Source: UMGS1590 sp900552455
GTDB lineage: Bacteria > Bacillota > Peptococcia > Peptococcales > Peptococcaceae
Direction of reading: 5' to 3'
Length of the DNA: 64,000 nt
Assembly: GCA_963931105.1 (NCBI GenBank)
Contig: OZ007004.1
Location: 1,054,001 to 1,118,000, forward strand
Each line of letters starts with the position of its first letter. Position 1 is the stretch's first letter. Shown piece after piece: positions 43,572-51,475 of this stretch. Under the pieces are notes generated by a model, which was given only the letters and a program-made list of their open reading frames with translations, ran no database searches and was not told the origin of the DNA. Position numbers and translations under genes: made by a program.

Positions 43572-43577
43572 TGAAAA

Positions 43578-43615
43578 ATAAGAGCACTTTTCCTTCGCGA
43601 GAAAAGTGCTCTTAT
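43578..43615. terminator. Bidirectional terminator, repeated element
   Basis: ATAAGAGCACTTTTC / GAAAAGTGCTCTTAT perfect 15-bp stem with T-runs. The same stem recurs at 45757-45794. Confidence 0.92.
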
Positions 43616-43618
43616 TTT

Positions 43619-43726
43619 TTACCAGAGATAGGTGTCGTTTTCCGGCTGTGTTGTGGCAGGAGCATGTCGTAAGCAAAATGGCGTGACGACTGTCAGCAGG
43701 AACAAAGGAAAAATGTATTTTTTCAT
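43619..43726 (-). CDS. 35-aa signal-peptide-like small protein after the histidine kinase
   Basis: MKKYIFPLFLLTVVTPFCLR followed by a polar tail ending DTYLW. Ribosome site AAAGAAGG at 7 nt. It begins 20 bp after the kinase stop and ends at the operon terminator. It could be a membrane peptide that tunes the kinase, or a secreted peptide. No family recognised. Confidence 0.5.
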   Translation of the reverse strand: MKKYIFPLFLLTVVTPFCLRHAPATTQPENDTYLW

Positions 43727-43746
43727 GGGAAAACCTTCTTTCAGTA

Positions 43747-44967
43747 TTAAAATCGTACGCGGAAGAGGATCGTGCGGTCGTCGGCAGCCTGGGCGCTGAT
43801 CTGTGCGTGGTGACGCTTGCAGATGGCTTTCGCGATGGAAAGCCCGAGCCCGAATCCGCTGCCTTGGGTGCGCGCCGGGTCGGCGCGGTAGAATCGGTCG
43901 AAGAGACGGTCTGTGGCGAGCGTCCCCACAGCGGCATAGCTGTTGGCAAGCTCCAGCAGCGGATGTTTTCCGCCGGAAAGTTGCAGGCGGATGGCGCCAC
44001 CGTCGTCGCAATATTTGCAGGTGTTGTCCAGAAGGATCGCAAAAAGCTGAGCGAGCGCGCGGGCGTCACCATTCACACGCACAGCCGGCGCGATCTCGCT
44101 GGAGAGCGCGAGTCCGCTCTGCTCAGCGAGGGCGGCGAAGGCTTCTGTCGTTTCCGCAGTGAGGGCGCTGAGATCGACAGGCTCAAAGGCAGCGCTGCCG
44201 GCGCGCTCTTTCATGCGCGTGAGGGCGACAAGATGGTTGACAAGCTGGGTCATGCTCGCTGTTTCGCTGCGAATATCGTCGAGCCACGGGCTTGGGCCCT
44301 GCTCATCCTCGATGATGTCGAGATCGGTGCGGATGAGGGTCAGCGGCGTTTTGAGCTCGTGACTGGCGTCGGTGATGAACTGCTGCTGCCGCTCGACGCT
44401 TTCGGCGACTGGTCGCACGGCGCGTTTGGAGAGCAGCGTCACCAACAGCAGAACGATCAGACTGCCGCTGGCGAACACCGCTGCCACGGCGTAAAGCAGA
44501 CGATTCGTCGCCGCCAGTTCGCCGTCGGCGCTGACGAAGATCGCCAGTGTGTCGCCGTCGTCCGATTCGGTCAGAAGATAGCGAAAGCCGTCGCTCCAGC
44601 CGCGCGTGTCGCCGTCAGCCAGCGCGGCTTCTGCGAGGGTGGCAGCGTCCTCGCTTTCGATGCTCGCAATCGCGCGGGCGTCGACAGTGGTCACAGTGCC
44701 GTCGGCGTCGAAGCGCACCGTGAAAAAACGTGTGGTGAACGGCGATTCCTGCGTGATGCCGACCGGCGGACCAGCCGGTCCCTGAGAGAGACTGTCGTAG
44801 CCAGGAAAGCGGCCATCGTTTTCCGCAATGATATTCGCCAGATCGTCGAGGACATGCGTCGTCTGCAGGCTGGTGAGCGTGAAGATCGCGCCAAAGAGCA
44901 CGACGAACACCGCGAGAAAGGAGCACATGCAGATGCAGATGAATTTTTTGCGCAGACGGTAGATCAT
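43747..44967 (-). CDS. Sensor histidine kinase
   Basis: 406 aa. Two membrane helices (about residues 10-32 and 160-182) flank a roughly 125-residue extracytoplasmic sensor. Then the H-box DASHELKTP (phospho-His about residue 205), N-box L-L-D-N-T and G-boxes GSGFGLGLS. Starts 4 bp inside the response-regulator gene. The neighbouring Gld-type ABC operon is a plausible target. Confidence 0.92.
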   Translation of the reverse strand: MIYRLRKKFICICMCSFLAVFVVLFGAIFTLTSLQTTHVLDDLANIIAENDGRFPGYDSLSQGPAGPPVGITQESPFTTRFFTVRFDADGTVTTVDARAIASIESEDAATLAEAALADGDTRGWSDGFRYLLTESDDGDTLAIFVSADGELAATNRLLYAVAAVFASGSLIVLLLVTLLSKRAVRPVAESVERQQQFITDASHELKTPLTLIRTDLDIIEDEQGPSPWLDDIRSETASMTQLVNHLVALTRMKERAGSAAFEPVDLSALTAETTEAFAALAEQSGLALSSEIAPAVRVNGDARALAQLFAILLDNTCKYCDDGGAIRLQLSGGKHPLLELANSYAAVGTLATDRLFDRFYRADPARTQGSGFGLGLSIAKAICKRHHAQISAQAADDRTILFRVRF

Positions 44968-45652
44968 GACGTGCCCGCATCCTTGCTTGCTTCGAGGATG
45001 TAGCCGGCGCCGCGCACAAATCGGATGCTCGCCGGCGCGCCCAGGGCGGCGAGTTTTTTGCAGATGTTGGAGATGTGCACCCAGAGCACGCTCATGCTGA
45101 CGTCGCTCTCCCAGCCCCAGATGTGGGTGAGCACCTTGTCGGCGCTGATGATCATGCCGGCGTGGTTCATGAAAAATTCCACGATCTGGTATTCCTTCGC
45201 GCTCAGCGACAGACGTTCGCTGCCGGCGCTGAGCTCAAATGTTGAGCGGTCGAGCACAAGTCCGCAGGCTTCGAGCAGATCTGGCGTGTAGGTATCCTTG
45301 CGGCGCAGCATCGCGCGCACGCGGGCGAGCAGCTCCGAGGTTGAGAAGGGCTTGGCGAGATAATCGTCGGCGCCGGCGTCCAATCCCTGCACGCGCTCGG
45401 CGACGCCGTCTTTTGCAGTGAGAAATAGCGCCGGCGTGGAAATGCCGCGCTCGCGCAGCGCTTGCAGAACGCTCACGCCATCGCGGCCGGGCATCATGAT
45501 GTCGAGCACGAGGCCGTCGTATTCGCCGCTCTCGGCGTAGGCCAGCGCATCGTCGCCGCGTGCGACAGCGTCGACGAGATAGCCTTCTGTTTCAAAATAT
45601 GTGCAAGCGACCGCAGCAGGCGCGGATCGTCTTCGGCGATCAGTAAACGCAT
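44964..45652 (-). pseudogene. OmpR-family response regulator, frameshifted near codon 21
   Basis: Start ATG 45652 (AAAGGA upstream) gives MRLLIAEDDPRLLRSLAHIL then K-Q and loses frame. Shifting by one base at about 45583-45590 continues with E-G-Y-L-V-D-A-V ... LVLDIMMPGRDG, the receiver phospho-Asp, L-A-K-P-F, and a winged-helix output domain to the end. One missing base (probably an A in AAACAGAAGG, minus strand) explains it. Without correction the only ORF starts at the phospho-Asp region. Either a true inactivation or a sequence error; the cognate kinase is intact. Confidence 0.85.
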
Positions 45653-45756
45653 GGAGATCATCCTTTCGTTGGTTTCATAATTCAAGAGTAGGCGGCGAGC
45701 CTAAAATCAGCCTTAATTGAAACTAAAGAAATAATGAAAAAACTGTCGGCAAAAAA

Positions 45757-45794
45757 ATAAGAGCACTTTTCTCACGTCGGAAAAGTGCTCTTAT
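45757..45794. terminator. Terminator of XRE gene, repeated element
   Basis: The same 15-bp stem as at 43578-43615, with seven T on the minus strand. Confidence 0.9.
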
Positions 45795-45798
45795 GTCG

Positions 45799-46398
45799 TT
45801 AGAATACGCCAAAAGTGTCCAGCAGCCACATGCCGCCGTAGGCACAGGCGCCGCCGATGAGTGCGCTGGCGATGGCCATCACTGCTTTTGAGGCGCGGTG
45901 TTTGACCACGTTGCGCTCGGCGCGCACAGCGCTGAGCGTGGAAAGATCGGCGCCCTGCTGGAAAGCGAGGATCTCCTTGTAGGTCTGGATGTCGAACATC
46001 GTTTTGTAAAGCTCGACGCGTCCGCAGAAATAGCCAGCCACGCCGACGATCAACGCCCAGATCAGACAGCCGATGTAATCGAGAAAAGCGTAAAGCGGCG
46101 CGATCGAAAGCACGGTGACGATGCCGAAGATCGCAAAGCAGACCGTGTCGCGGTTAAAGCCTGCGCGTTCCTGTGCATTGATTTCTTCTTTCATTTCTTC
46201 CACATCTCCTTTAATGAGCTCGTCCAGGGAGACGCCGAAGGTCTCAGCCAAAAGCAGCAGCGTGTGGATATCGGGATAGGTTTTGTTGTTTTCCCAGTTT
46301 GAGATCGACTGGCGCGAGACGAAGATCTTCTCTGCCAGCTCATCCTGAGAGATGCCGAGTTCCTTGCGATGTGCTTTGAGTTGTTGTCCGAGTTCCAT
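45799..46398 (-). CDS. XRE-family regulator with membrane domain
   Basis: 199 aa from the ATG at 46398 (GGGAGG upstream). Helix-turn-helix at residues about 5-60 (ISQDELAEKIFVSRQSISNWE), a linker, then two close hydrophobic segments (about 85-125) and a third near 175-195. HTH plus membrane helices suggests a membrane-tethered repressor; target unknown, possibly the divergent genes. Confidence 0.82.
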   Translation of the reverse strand: MELGQQLKAHRKELGISQDELAEKIFVSRQSISNWENNKTYPDIHTLLLLAETFGVSLDELIKGDVEEMKEEINAQERAGFNRDTVCFAIFGIVTVLSIAPLYAFLDYIGCLIWALIVGVAGYFCGRVELYKTMFDIQTYKEILAFQQGADLSTLSAVRAERNVVKHRASKAVMAIASALIGGACAYGGMWLLDTFGVF

Positions 46399-46527
46399 GG
46401 TCGTGTGCCTCCCTGTGTATTGGTTGGTGCTCATTATCCCAGAGGGGAAGAAAATGCGCCATCAAAAGCGCTGGACAGCGGCGGTTTTTCGCCTGTCAAA
46501 GCGCTTTGTCAGAGCGCGGAAAGCCGC

Positions 46528-47019
46528 TCAGCGCCAGTGGATGCGCGATTCCTCGAAACGATCCTGCTGGGCTTTTTCTTCTGCCGGATGGCCCAGCGGG
46601 AAGAGGGCGAAAGCGTGCAGATTTTCCGGAATGTCCAGGATCTTTTCCACGGCCGCCATGCGATCAGCGAGCGGCGCAATACCGATCCAGGTGCCGCCGA
46701 GACCGAGGCTGTCGGTGGCGAGCCAGATGTTTTCCATGCAGATCGCACAGTCGATCTCGCAGAACTGCGGCACGCGCACGTCCGTGCGGTAGCAGCAGAC
46801 GATCGCCGCCGCTGCGTCTGCGGTGAAAGCGCCGTAAGGAGAAGCGCCGGCGAGATCCTTCAGCGTCTGGCGGTCGCTGACGACGTAAAATTCCCACGGC
46901 TGCTGGTTCGTCGCCGAGGGCGCCTGCATGCCAGCGCGCAAAATGGTGAGCAGCTCTTCGCGCGCGACAGGCTCAGCGGTAAATTTGCGGATACTCGTGC
47001 GATGGAACAATTCTTTCAT
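46528..47019 (-). CDS. Nitroreductase-family flavoprotein
   Basis: 163 aa. FMN-binding N-terminus H-R-T-S-I-R-K-F, A-P-S-A-T-N-Q-Q-P-W-E-F and a C-terminal G-H-P segment. Short single-domain nitroreductase; NAD(P)H-dependent reduction of an unknown substrate. Monocistronic. Confidence 0.9.
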   Translation of the reverse strand: MKELFHRTSIRKFTAEPVAREELLTILRAGMQAPSATNQQPWEFYVVSDRQTLKDLAGASPYGAFTADAAAAIVCCYRTDVRVPQFCEIDCAICMENIWLATDSLGLGGTWIGIAPLADRMAAVEKILDIPENLHAFALFPLGHPAEEKAQQDRFEESRIHWR

Positions 47020-47081
47020 AGTGATCAGTCCTTTCTCCCCTTAGTATATAGAAGTTTTCCCCAACTGTGCAAATGTTTTTC

Positions 47082-47131
47082 TTGAGAGATTTTCGACGGC
47101 ATGGTATAATGATGATATCAAAATGATATCA
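47082..47131 (+). promoter_or_regulatory. Promoter with tandem palindromic operator
   Basis: TTGAGA (47082-47087), 17-bp spacer, TATAAT (47105-47110). Directly at the start site lie two copies of the palindrome TGATATCA (47113-47120 and 47124-47131), 11 bp apart (one helical turn), followed by CCGAT/ATCGG. Fits a ribbon-helix-helix repressor; such a protein is encoded in the operon at 49688. Confidence 0.7.
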
Positions 47132-47170
47132 CACCGATACAACATCGGTGAAGGAAAGGAATGAACAACA

Positions 47171-48076
47171 ATGACAAACGAGATGCAACAAAATGTCGGC
47201 ATGGAAGAACGCAAGATGACGACGATCAACGGATTCCTCATGCTCTTCGTGGCGATCGCGCTCCTGGCCGCTGCTGCGGCGTCGTTCTTTATGATCGGCG
47301 GCGGCGCGGGGATCGCGCTCTGCGTGGTGCTCTTCATCGTGGATTGCTTCGTGCTCGGTGGCTTCGCTGTGATCCGTCCGAATGAAGCGATGGTGCTGAC
47401 GCTCTTCGGGAAATATTCCGGCACGATCAAGGGCGAAGGATTTTACTGGTACAACCCATTCTGCAGTCCGGTGCGCTACGGCAAATCCTCGAAGATCAGC
47501 CTCAAGGCGATGACCCTCGAAAGCGGCCAGCAGAAGATCAACGACGAGCTCGGCAATCCTGTGATGATCGGGATCGTCGTGATCTGGCGCGTGACCAACA
47601 CCGCCAAGGCTGTGTTTGACGTGGACGATTACGAAGATTATCTCGCCACCCAGAGCGACGCGGCGCTGCGCTCCATTGTGCGCCAGTATCCGTACGATGG
47701 CTTCAACAACGACGCGGAAAAATCGCTGCAGGGCTCCAGCCAGGAAGTCGCCGATCGTCTGAAAGAAGAGATTCAGTCGAAGGTGCACATCGCCGGGCTC
47801 GAGATCCTCGAAGCGCGCATCACCCATCTGGCCTACGCGCCTGAAATCGCATCTGCCATGCTGCAGCGTCAGCAGGCAGCAGCCATCATCGACGCCCGTG
47901 CCATGATCGTTGACGGCGCCGTCGGTATGGTGGAAATGGCCCTCGAAGAGCTCGATAAGAGCGATATGGTCAGCCTCGACGACGAACGCAAAGCAGCGAT
48001 GATCTCCAACCTCCTCGTCGTGCTCTGCGCAAACCACGATCCACAGCCAGTGGTGAACAGCGGCAGCCTGTATTGA
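47171..48076 (+). CDS. SPFH/band-7 domain membrane protein
   Basis: 301 aa. Two N-terminal membrane segments (about residues 20-65), then an SPFH domain (MVLTLFGKYSGTIKGEGFYWYNPF onward, about 78-250) and a helical C-terminus rich in Q-R-Q-Q-A-A. Scaffold-type proteins that organise membrane microdomains. First gene of a unit with two DUF1648-like membrane proteins, an Arc-like protein and two YbjQ-type proteins. Confidence 0.85.
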   Translation: MTNEMQQNVGMEERKMTTINGFLMLFVAIALLAAAAASFFMIGGGAGIALCVVLFIVDCFVLGGFAVIRPNEAMVLTLFGKYSGTIKGEGFYWYNPFCSPVRYGKSSKISLKAMTLESGQQKINDELGNPVMIGIVVIWRVTNTAKAVFDVDDYEDYLATQSDAALRSIVRQYPYDGFNNDAEKSLQGSSQEVADRLKEEIQSKVHIAGLEILEARITHLAYAPEIASAMLQRQQAAAIIDARAMIVDGAVGMVEMALEELDKSDMVSLDDERKAAMISNLLVVLCANHDPQPVVNSGSLY

Positions 48077-48094
48077 TAAAAGGCGGTGCGCGCC

Positions 48095-48565
48095 ATGAAA
48101 ACCGACTACAAGCGTGCGAACAAGATTAAAGAAGAATGGCCGGAGAACACGCCCCTTGCGCCGCGGGATAAGGTATTTATCGCGCTGGTCGTGGTGATTG
48201 TCTTGGCGACTGCTTGCCATGGCTTGCTTTCTTATGGCAGTCTGGCGACGGGCGATGAGCGAGGCGATTTGCTGTGGTGGCTGTTCTTCGACGTGCTCAT
48301 TGCAGGCGTCGTGATTGCGCAAATGATCTTTCCACGGCCGATGTTTTTGACTGATGAGCTGATTCGGCGTCCGGCGGAAGAAATCATCGATGGCATGCGG
48401 CTCTTTTGCGGCGTAGCCGGCGTCACGTTTACGCTGTTCTTTGGCTATACGCTGGAAGCCGATCTGCTCGCCGTGGTGCCCTTCGATGTCCGTGTGATTT
48501 TCGGGTTTTGCGCCGTGATGATCGTTGAGCTTGTCGTGTATTCTGTCTGGCTCCGGCGTGGATAG
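48095..48565 (+). CDS. Small membrane protein, diverged DUF1648-like paralogue
   Basis: 156 aa with four membrane helices. N-terminus (KIKEEWPENTPLAPRDKVFIALV) and the RRPAEEIIDGMRLF segment are clearly homologous to both halves of the next protein. Start ATG 48095 (AAAGGCGG upstream). Confidence 0.75.
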   Translation: MKTDYKRANKIKEEWPENTPLAPRDKVFIALVVVIVLATACHGLLSYGSLATGDERGDLLWWLFFDVLIAGVVIAQMIFPRPMFLTDELIRRPAEEIIDGMRLFCGVAGVTFTLFFGYTLEADLLAVVPFDVRVIFGFCAVMIVELVVYSVWLRRG

Positions 48566-48586
48566 AAATGAAAGGAGGCGCGCGTC

Positions 48587-49663
48587 ATGAAAATGGACAA
48601 CAAACGCGGCGCAGCGGTCATTGCTGAATGGCCGAAGCGGGTGCCGCTGTCGACGCTGGACAAGCTCCTCATGCTGCTGACGCTCGCTGTGCTGCTGGTG
48701 CCGTTGGTGCATCTGGCGATAAACTACGCCGCGCTACCGGCGGAGGTTGCAACGGATTACAATGCAGCCGGCGAAGTGATCGACCGGGATGCGAAATGGT
48801 TTCTCCTGATCCTGGCAGGCGCCGATGTGCTCTGCACGCTTTCGGTGCTCATCTGCCTCTTTTTCCCAGGCGCGATCAATGTGCCGCCGGTGCTTTTGAA
48901 ACGTCCGGCGCTGGAGATCATCCGCGGCACGCGGGTGTACATCAATCTGACGGCAATCTGCTGCGCGCTCTTTCTGGGCTACATGCTGGAAGTTTTCCTG
49001 CGCTGCGCCGGGGGCACGCCGGCGACGATCAGCGGCTGGGCGGTTGGCGCCTTTGTGGTGCTGATCTTTGGCAGCATGGGCGTGTATTTCTACTGGCTCT
49101 GGAAGGGCGACGGTCCGGAAAAAACGGCGGTGCCGCCGCGCAGCAAGCTGAACACAGAGGCCGGAAAGATCATCGGCCAGTGGCCGAAGCGGCTTCCCCT
49201 CTCCCTGCTTGATAAGATCATGATCGGCGTCTCGGCGCTGCTCGTCGTTCTCGCGCTGGCGCGTTTGGCGATGGTCTATGGTGATCTACCGGAGATCATT
49301 CCGAGCCACTACGGTCTGAACGGCGAAGTGGACGGCACTAGCGGAAAATCGACGCTGCTCATCCTTGGCGGCGTGGATGTGCTTTGCTGGACGACGGTGG
49401 TGGCCGGCAATTTCTTCCCGCAGGCGATCAACGTGCCGGTGTTTTTGCTCAGACGTTCCGGCGAAGAGATCATTCAGGGCACGCGCGTGTTGTTGAATGT
49501 GATCGCCATTCTCTGCGCGGGACTGTTCTGGTATCTGCTGGAAGCGACGGTGCAGATCGCGCTGGGAAGCGCAGCGGCCATATCCAATATTGTGATGTTT
49601 GGTTTTATGGGCGCGCTTATTCTGGCGTGTCTGATCTATTTCTTCTGGCTCTGGCGCGCATAA
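48587..49663 (+). CDS. Tandem-duplicated DUF1648-type membrane protein
   Basis: 358 aa made of two similar halves (about residues 1-180 and 190-358), each with E/Q-W-P-K-R-(V/L)-P-L-S, four helices, a G-E-V-I/D-G-type loop (DYNAAGEVIDRD, HYGLNGEVDGTS) and RPALEIIRGTR / RSGEEIIQGTR. The loop is the DUF1648 hallmark. With the preceding gene it makes three copies of one unit in a row, so internal duplication is evident. Function unknown. Confidence 0.8.
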   Translation: MKMDNKRGAAVIAEWPKRVPLSTLDKLLMLLTLAVLLVPLVHLAINYAALPAEVATDYNAAGEVIDRDAKWFLLILAGADVLCTLSVLICLFFPGAINVPPVLLKRPALEIIRGTRVYINLTAICCALFLGYMLEVFLRCAGGTPATISGWAVGAFVVLIFGSMGVYFYWLWKGDGPEKTAVPPRSKLNTEAGKIIGQWPKRLPLSLLDKIMIGVSALLVVLALARLAMVYGDLPEIIPSHYGLNGEVDGTSGKSTLLILGGVDVLCWTTVVAGNFFPQAINVPVFLLRRSGEEIIQGTRVLLNVIAILCAGLFWYLLEATVQIALGSAAAISNIVMFGFMGALILACLIYFFWLWRA

Positions 49664-49687
49664 CAAACTGAGAGAGGAGGCGCAGCG

Positions 49688-49864
49688 ATGACACAGACTG
49701 GCAAGAAAGATCGCAAGCAGATCGTGCTGCGTCTTTCCCCGGAATTGTACGATGCCCTCGCCCATTGGGCAGAGGATGAGTTCCGCTCCATCAACGGTCA
49801 GATCGAATTTCTTTTGACCGACGCTGTGCGCAAAGCGGGGCGGGAAAAGAAACCGAAAGAATGA
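49688..49864 (+). CDS. Arc-like ribbon-helix-helix protein
   Basis: 58 aa. KQIVLRLSPELYDALAHWA gives the RHH strand plus first helix, then RSINGQIEFLL as the second helix (the Arc-family S-x-N-x-Q/E-I-x-x-L pattern). Ribosome site GAGGCGCAGCG. Small RHH proteins of this type often travel with SPFH genes. It is the obvious candidate to bind the tandem TGATATCA palindromes before the operon. Confidence 0.85.
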   Translation: MTQTGKKDRKQIVLRLSPELYDALAHWAEDEFRSINGQIEFLLTDAVRKAGREKKPKE

Positions 49865-49894
49865 ATGGTTTTATTATAGAAAGGATGTATCAAT

Positions 49895-50206
49895 ATGATG
49901 ATCGTTACCACAGAATCGATCCACGAAGAACGTTACCAGGTGCTCGGACTTGTGCGCGGCTGTTCGGCCTACAGCAAAAACGCTGTGAAGGACATTGGCC
50001 AGGCGTTCAAATCTGTCGTTGGCGGCGAGCTCAAAAGCTACTCCGACCTCATGGAAATGGCCAGCGCCACCGCTACAGAAAAGATGGAAGCGCAGGCGGA
50101 AGCCCTCGGCGCAGATGCCATCATCGGCGTTAGCTACGCGACAATGAGCATGACCGACGGCGCACCGGCAGTCATCGCCAGTGGCACCGCTGTGAAGCTC
50201 GCGTGA
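49895..50206 (+). CDS. YbjQ/UPF0145-family protein (copy 1)
   Basis: 103 aa. Pattern TTE-S-I ... V-L-G-L-V-R-G, K-D-I-G-Q-A-F-K-S-V-V-G-G-E-L, EALGADAIIGVSY. Small pentamer-forming family of unknown function, once annotated as heavy-metal binding. ATG at 49895 or 49898. Confidence 0.88.
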   Translation: MMIVTTESIHEERYQVLGLVRGCSAYSKNAVKDIGQAFKSVVGGELKSYSDLMEMASATATEKMEAQAEALGADAIIGVSYATMSMTDGAPAVIASGTAVKLA

Positions 50207-50220
50207 GTGGAGAGGGACAG

Positions 50221-50532
50221 ATGCTTTTGACCAGTACGCAGACTTTGACAAACCAGCCTTACGAAGAACTCGGCCTTGTGCGTGCCGCGAGCGTCTACAG
50301 CAAAAACATCGCCAAGGATATCGGACAGTCGCTGAAATCCGTCGTCGGCGGTGAGCTGCGCGGCTATACCGATCTCCTCGAAGCAACCGTCGAAGCCGTC
50401 ACCGCCAAGCTCGAGGACCGCGCCCAGGCCCTCGGCGCAGACGCTGTGATCGCCATCGGCTACACCACCTCGAACGTCACAGAATATGGCACCGAGGTCA
50501 TCGCCTGGGGCACCGCTGTGAAGTTTGTGTGA
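50221..50532 (+). CDS. YbjQ/UPF0145-family protein (copy 2)
   Basis: 103 aa from the ATG at 50221 (GGAGAGGG upstream). Paralogue of the preceding gene (shared YSKN, KDIGQ, KSVVGGEL, ALGADA blocks), so a tandem duplication. Terminator follows. Confidence 0.88.
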   Translation: MLLTSTQTLTNQPYEELGLVRAASVYSKNIAKDIGQSLKSVVGGELRGYTDLLEATVEAVTAKLEDRAQALGADAVIAIGYTTSNVTEYGTEVIAWGTAVKFV

Positions 50533-50560
50533 GCGCGGGCTGAATAGAATACAGAAGAAA

Positions 50561-50596
50561 AACGCTCCGGATCGGGAATGATCCGGAGCGTTTCTG
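50561..50596 (+). terminator. Rho-independent terminator
   Basis: AACGCTCCGGAT / ATCCGGAGCGTT perfect stem. Confidence 0.85.
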
Positions 50597-50824
50597 CGTT
50601 TTTGTGCCGAAATGGGAGAGAAAATAGAGAGCGCTTTTGCATGAAAAAACTTATTCTGTGCGAAAATCGATGGATTTTCGCATTTTTTAGTGTGATTTTT
50701 CGGTGCTTTTTTGCACTAAATCTGACGAATAATGAGGGCAGGGGGATGTGTCCTGTATGGGATTCACTTTTCTTTTGGGCGACGAACCGGCACGATCTTT
50801 GAGAAGGTGTAGTCGTGGAGGTTA

Positions 50825-51292
50825 TTATTTCTCTTCCGGTGGCCAATTGAGTTGCACGAGTGGGATGCCGGCTTCGGCGAAGAGTTCTTTGGAGAGTCCG
50901 TCGGGGTAGTCGCCGCTGTAGACGACACGTTCTATGCCGACGCCGATGAGGATGCGGGCGCAGAGACTGCATGGGCTGTGGGTGCAGTAGAGGGTGGCGC
51001 CGGCGATGGAGACGCCCATGATGGCGGCCTGGATGACGGCGTTTTGCTCGGCGTGGAGGGCGCGGCAGTATTCGTGACCTTCGCCGGAGCGGAAGCCCAT
51101 GCGCTCGCGGGTGCAGCCGCCGAGGTCGGAGCAGTGGGCCATGCCGGCGGGCGCGCCGTTGTAGCCGGTGGTGATGATGCGGTGGTCTTTGACGAGGATG
51201 GCGCCGACCTGGCGGCGCAGGCAGTTGGAGCGTTTGGCGATGATGTGAGTGATCTCCATGAAATAGGTGTCCCAGTCTGGGCGCTTGTGCAT
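50825..51292 (-). CDS. dCMP deaminase, ComEB type
   Basis: 155 aa. Zinc site H-A-E-Q-N-A (His and catalytic Glu) and P-C-S-L-C, plus the extra C/H residues typical of dCMP deaminases (HCSDLGGC). Makes dUMP for dTMP synthesis. Monocistronic; ribosome site AAAGGAGG. Confidence 0.92.
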   Translation of the reverse strand: MHKRPDWDTYFMEITHIIAKRSNCLRRQVGAILVKDHRIITTGYNGAPAGMAHCSDLGGCTRERMGFRSGEGHEYCRALHAEQNAVIQAAIMGVSIAGATLYCTHSPCSLCARILIGVGIERVVYSGDYPDGLSKELFAEAGIPLVQLNWPPEEK

Positions 51293-51475
51293 GGTGGATT
51301 CCTCCTTTGGGTGCGGGATGTTGTTGACTTTATGGTAGCATGTGTGGGCGTGGGATGCAATCCTGGCGGAAAATGTCGTGGGATGGTGGAGTGTGTGGTG
51401 GGGTTATGCTATAATGAGGAAAAATGGCAAATTATGCGGACTATATCGACTGTTAATGATAAATGAGGTGTATGA

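Noticed and set aside
47129..48712. 527-aa minus-strand ORF opposite the SPFH operon
   Set aside because: His/Arg-rich antisense frame spanning three real genes; composition typical of a shadow.
50641..50802. 54-aa ORF (MKKLILCENRW...) between the YbjQ terminator and dCMP deaminase
   Set aside because: No ribosome site, overlaps an AT-rich hairpin (GCGAAAATC/GATTTTCGC) and shows no protein-like pattern; treated as intergenic.
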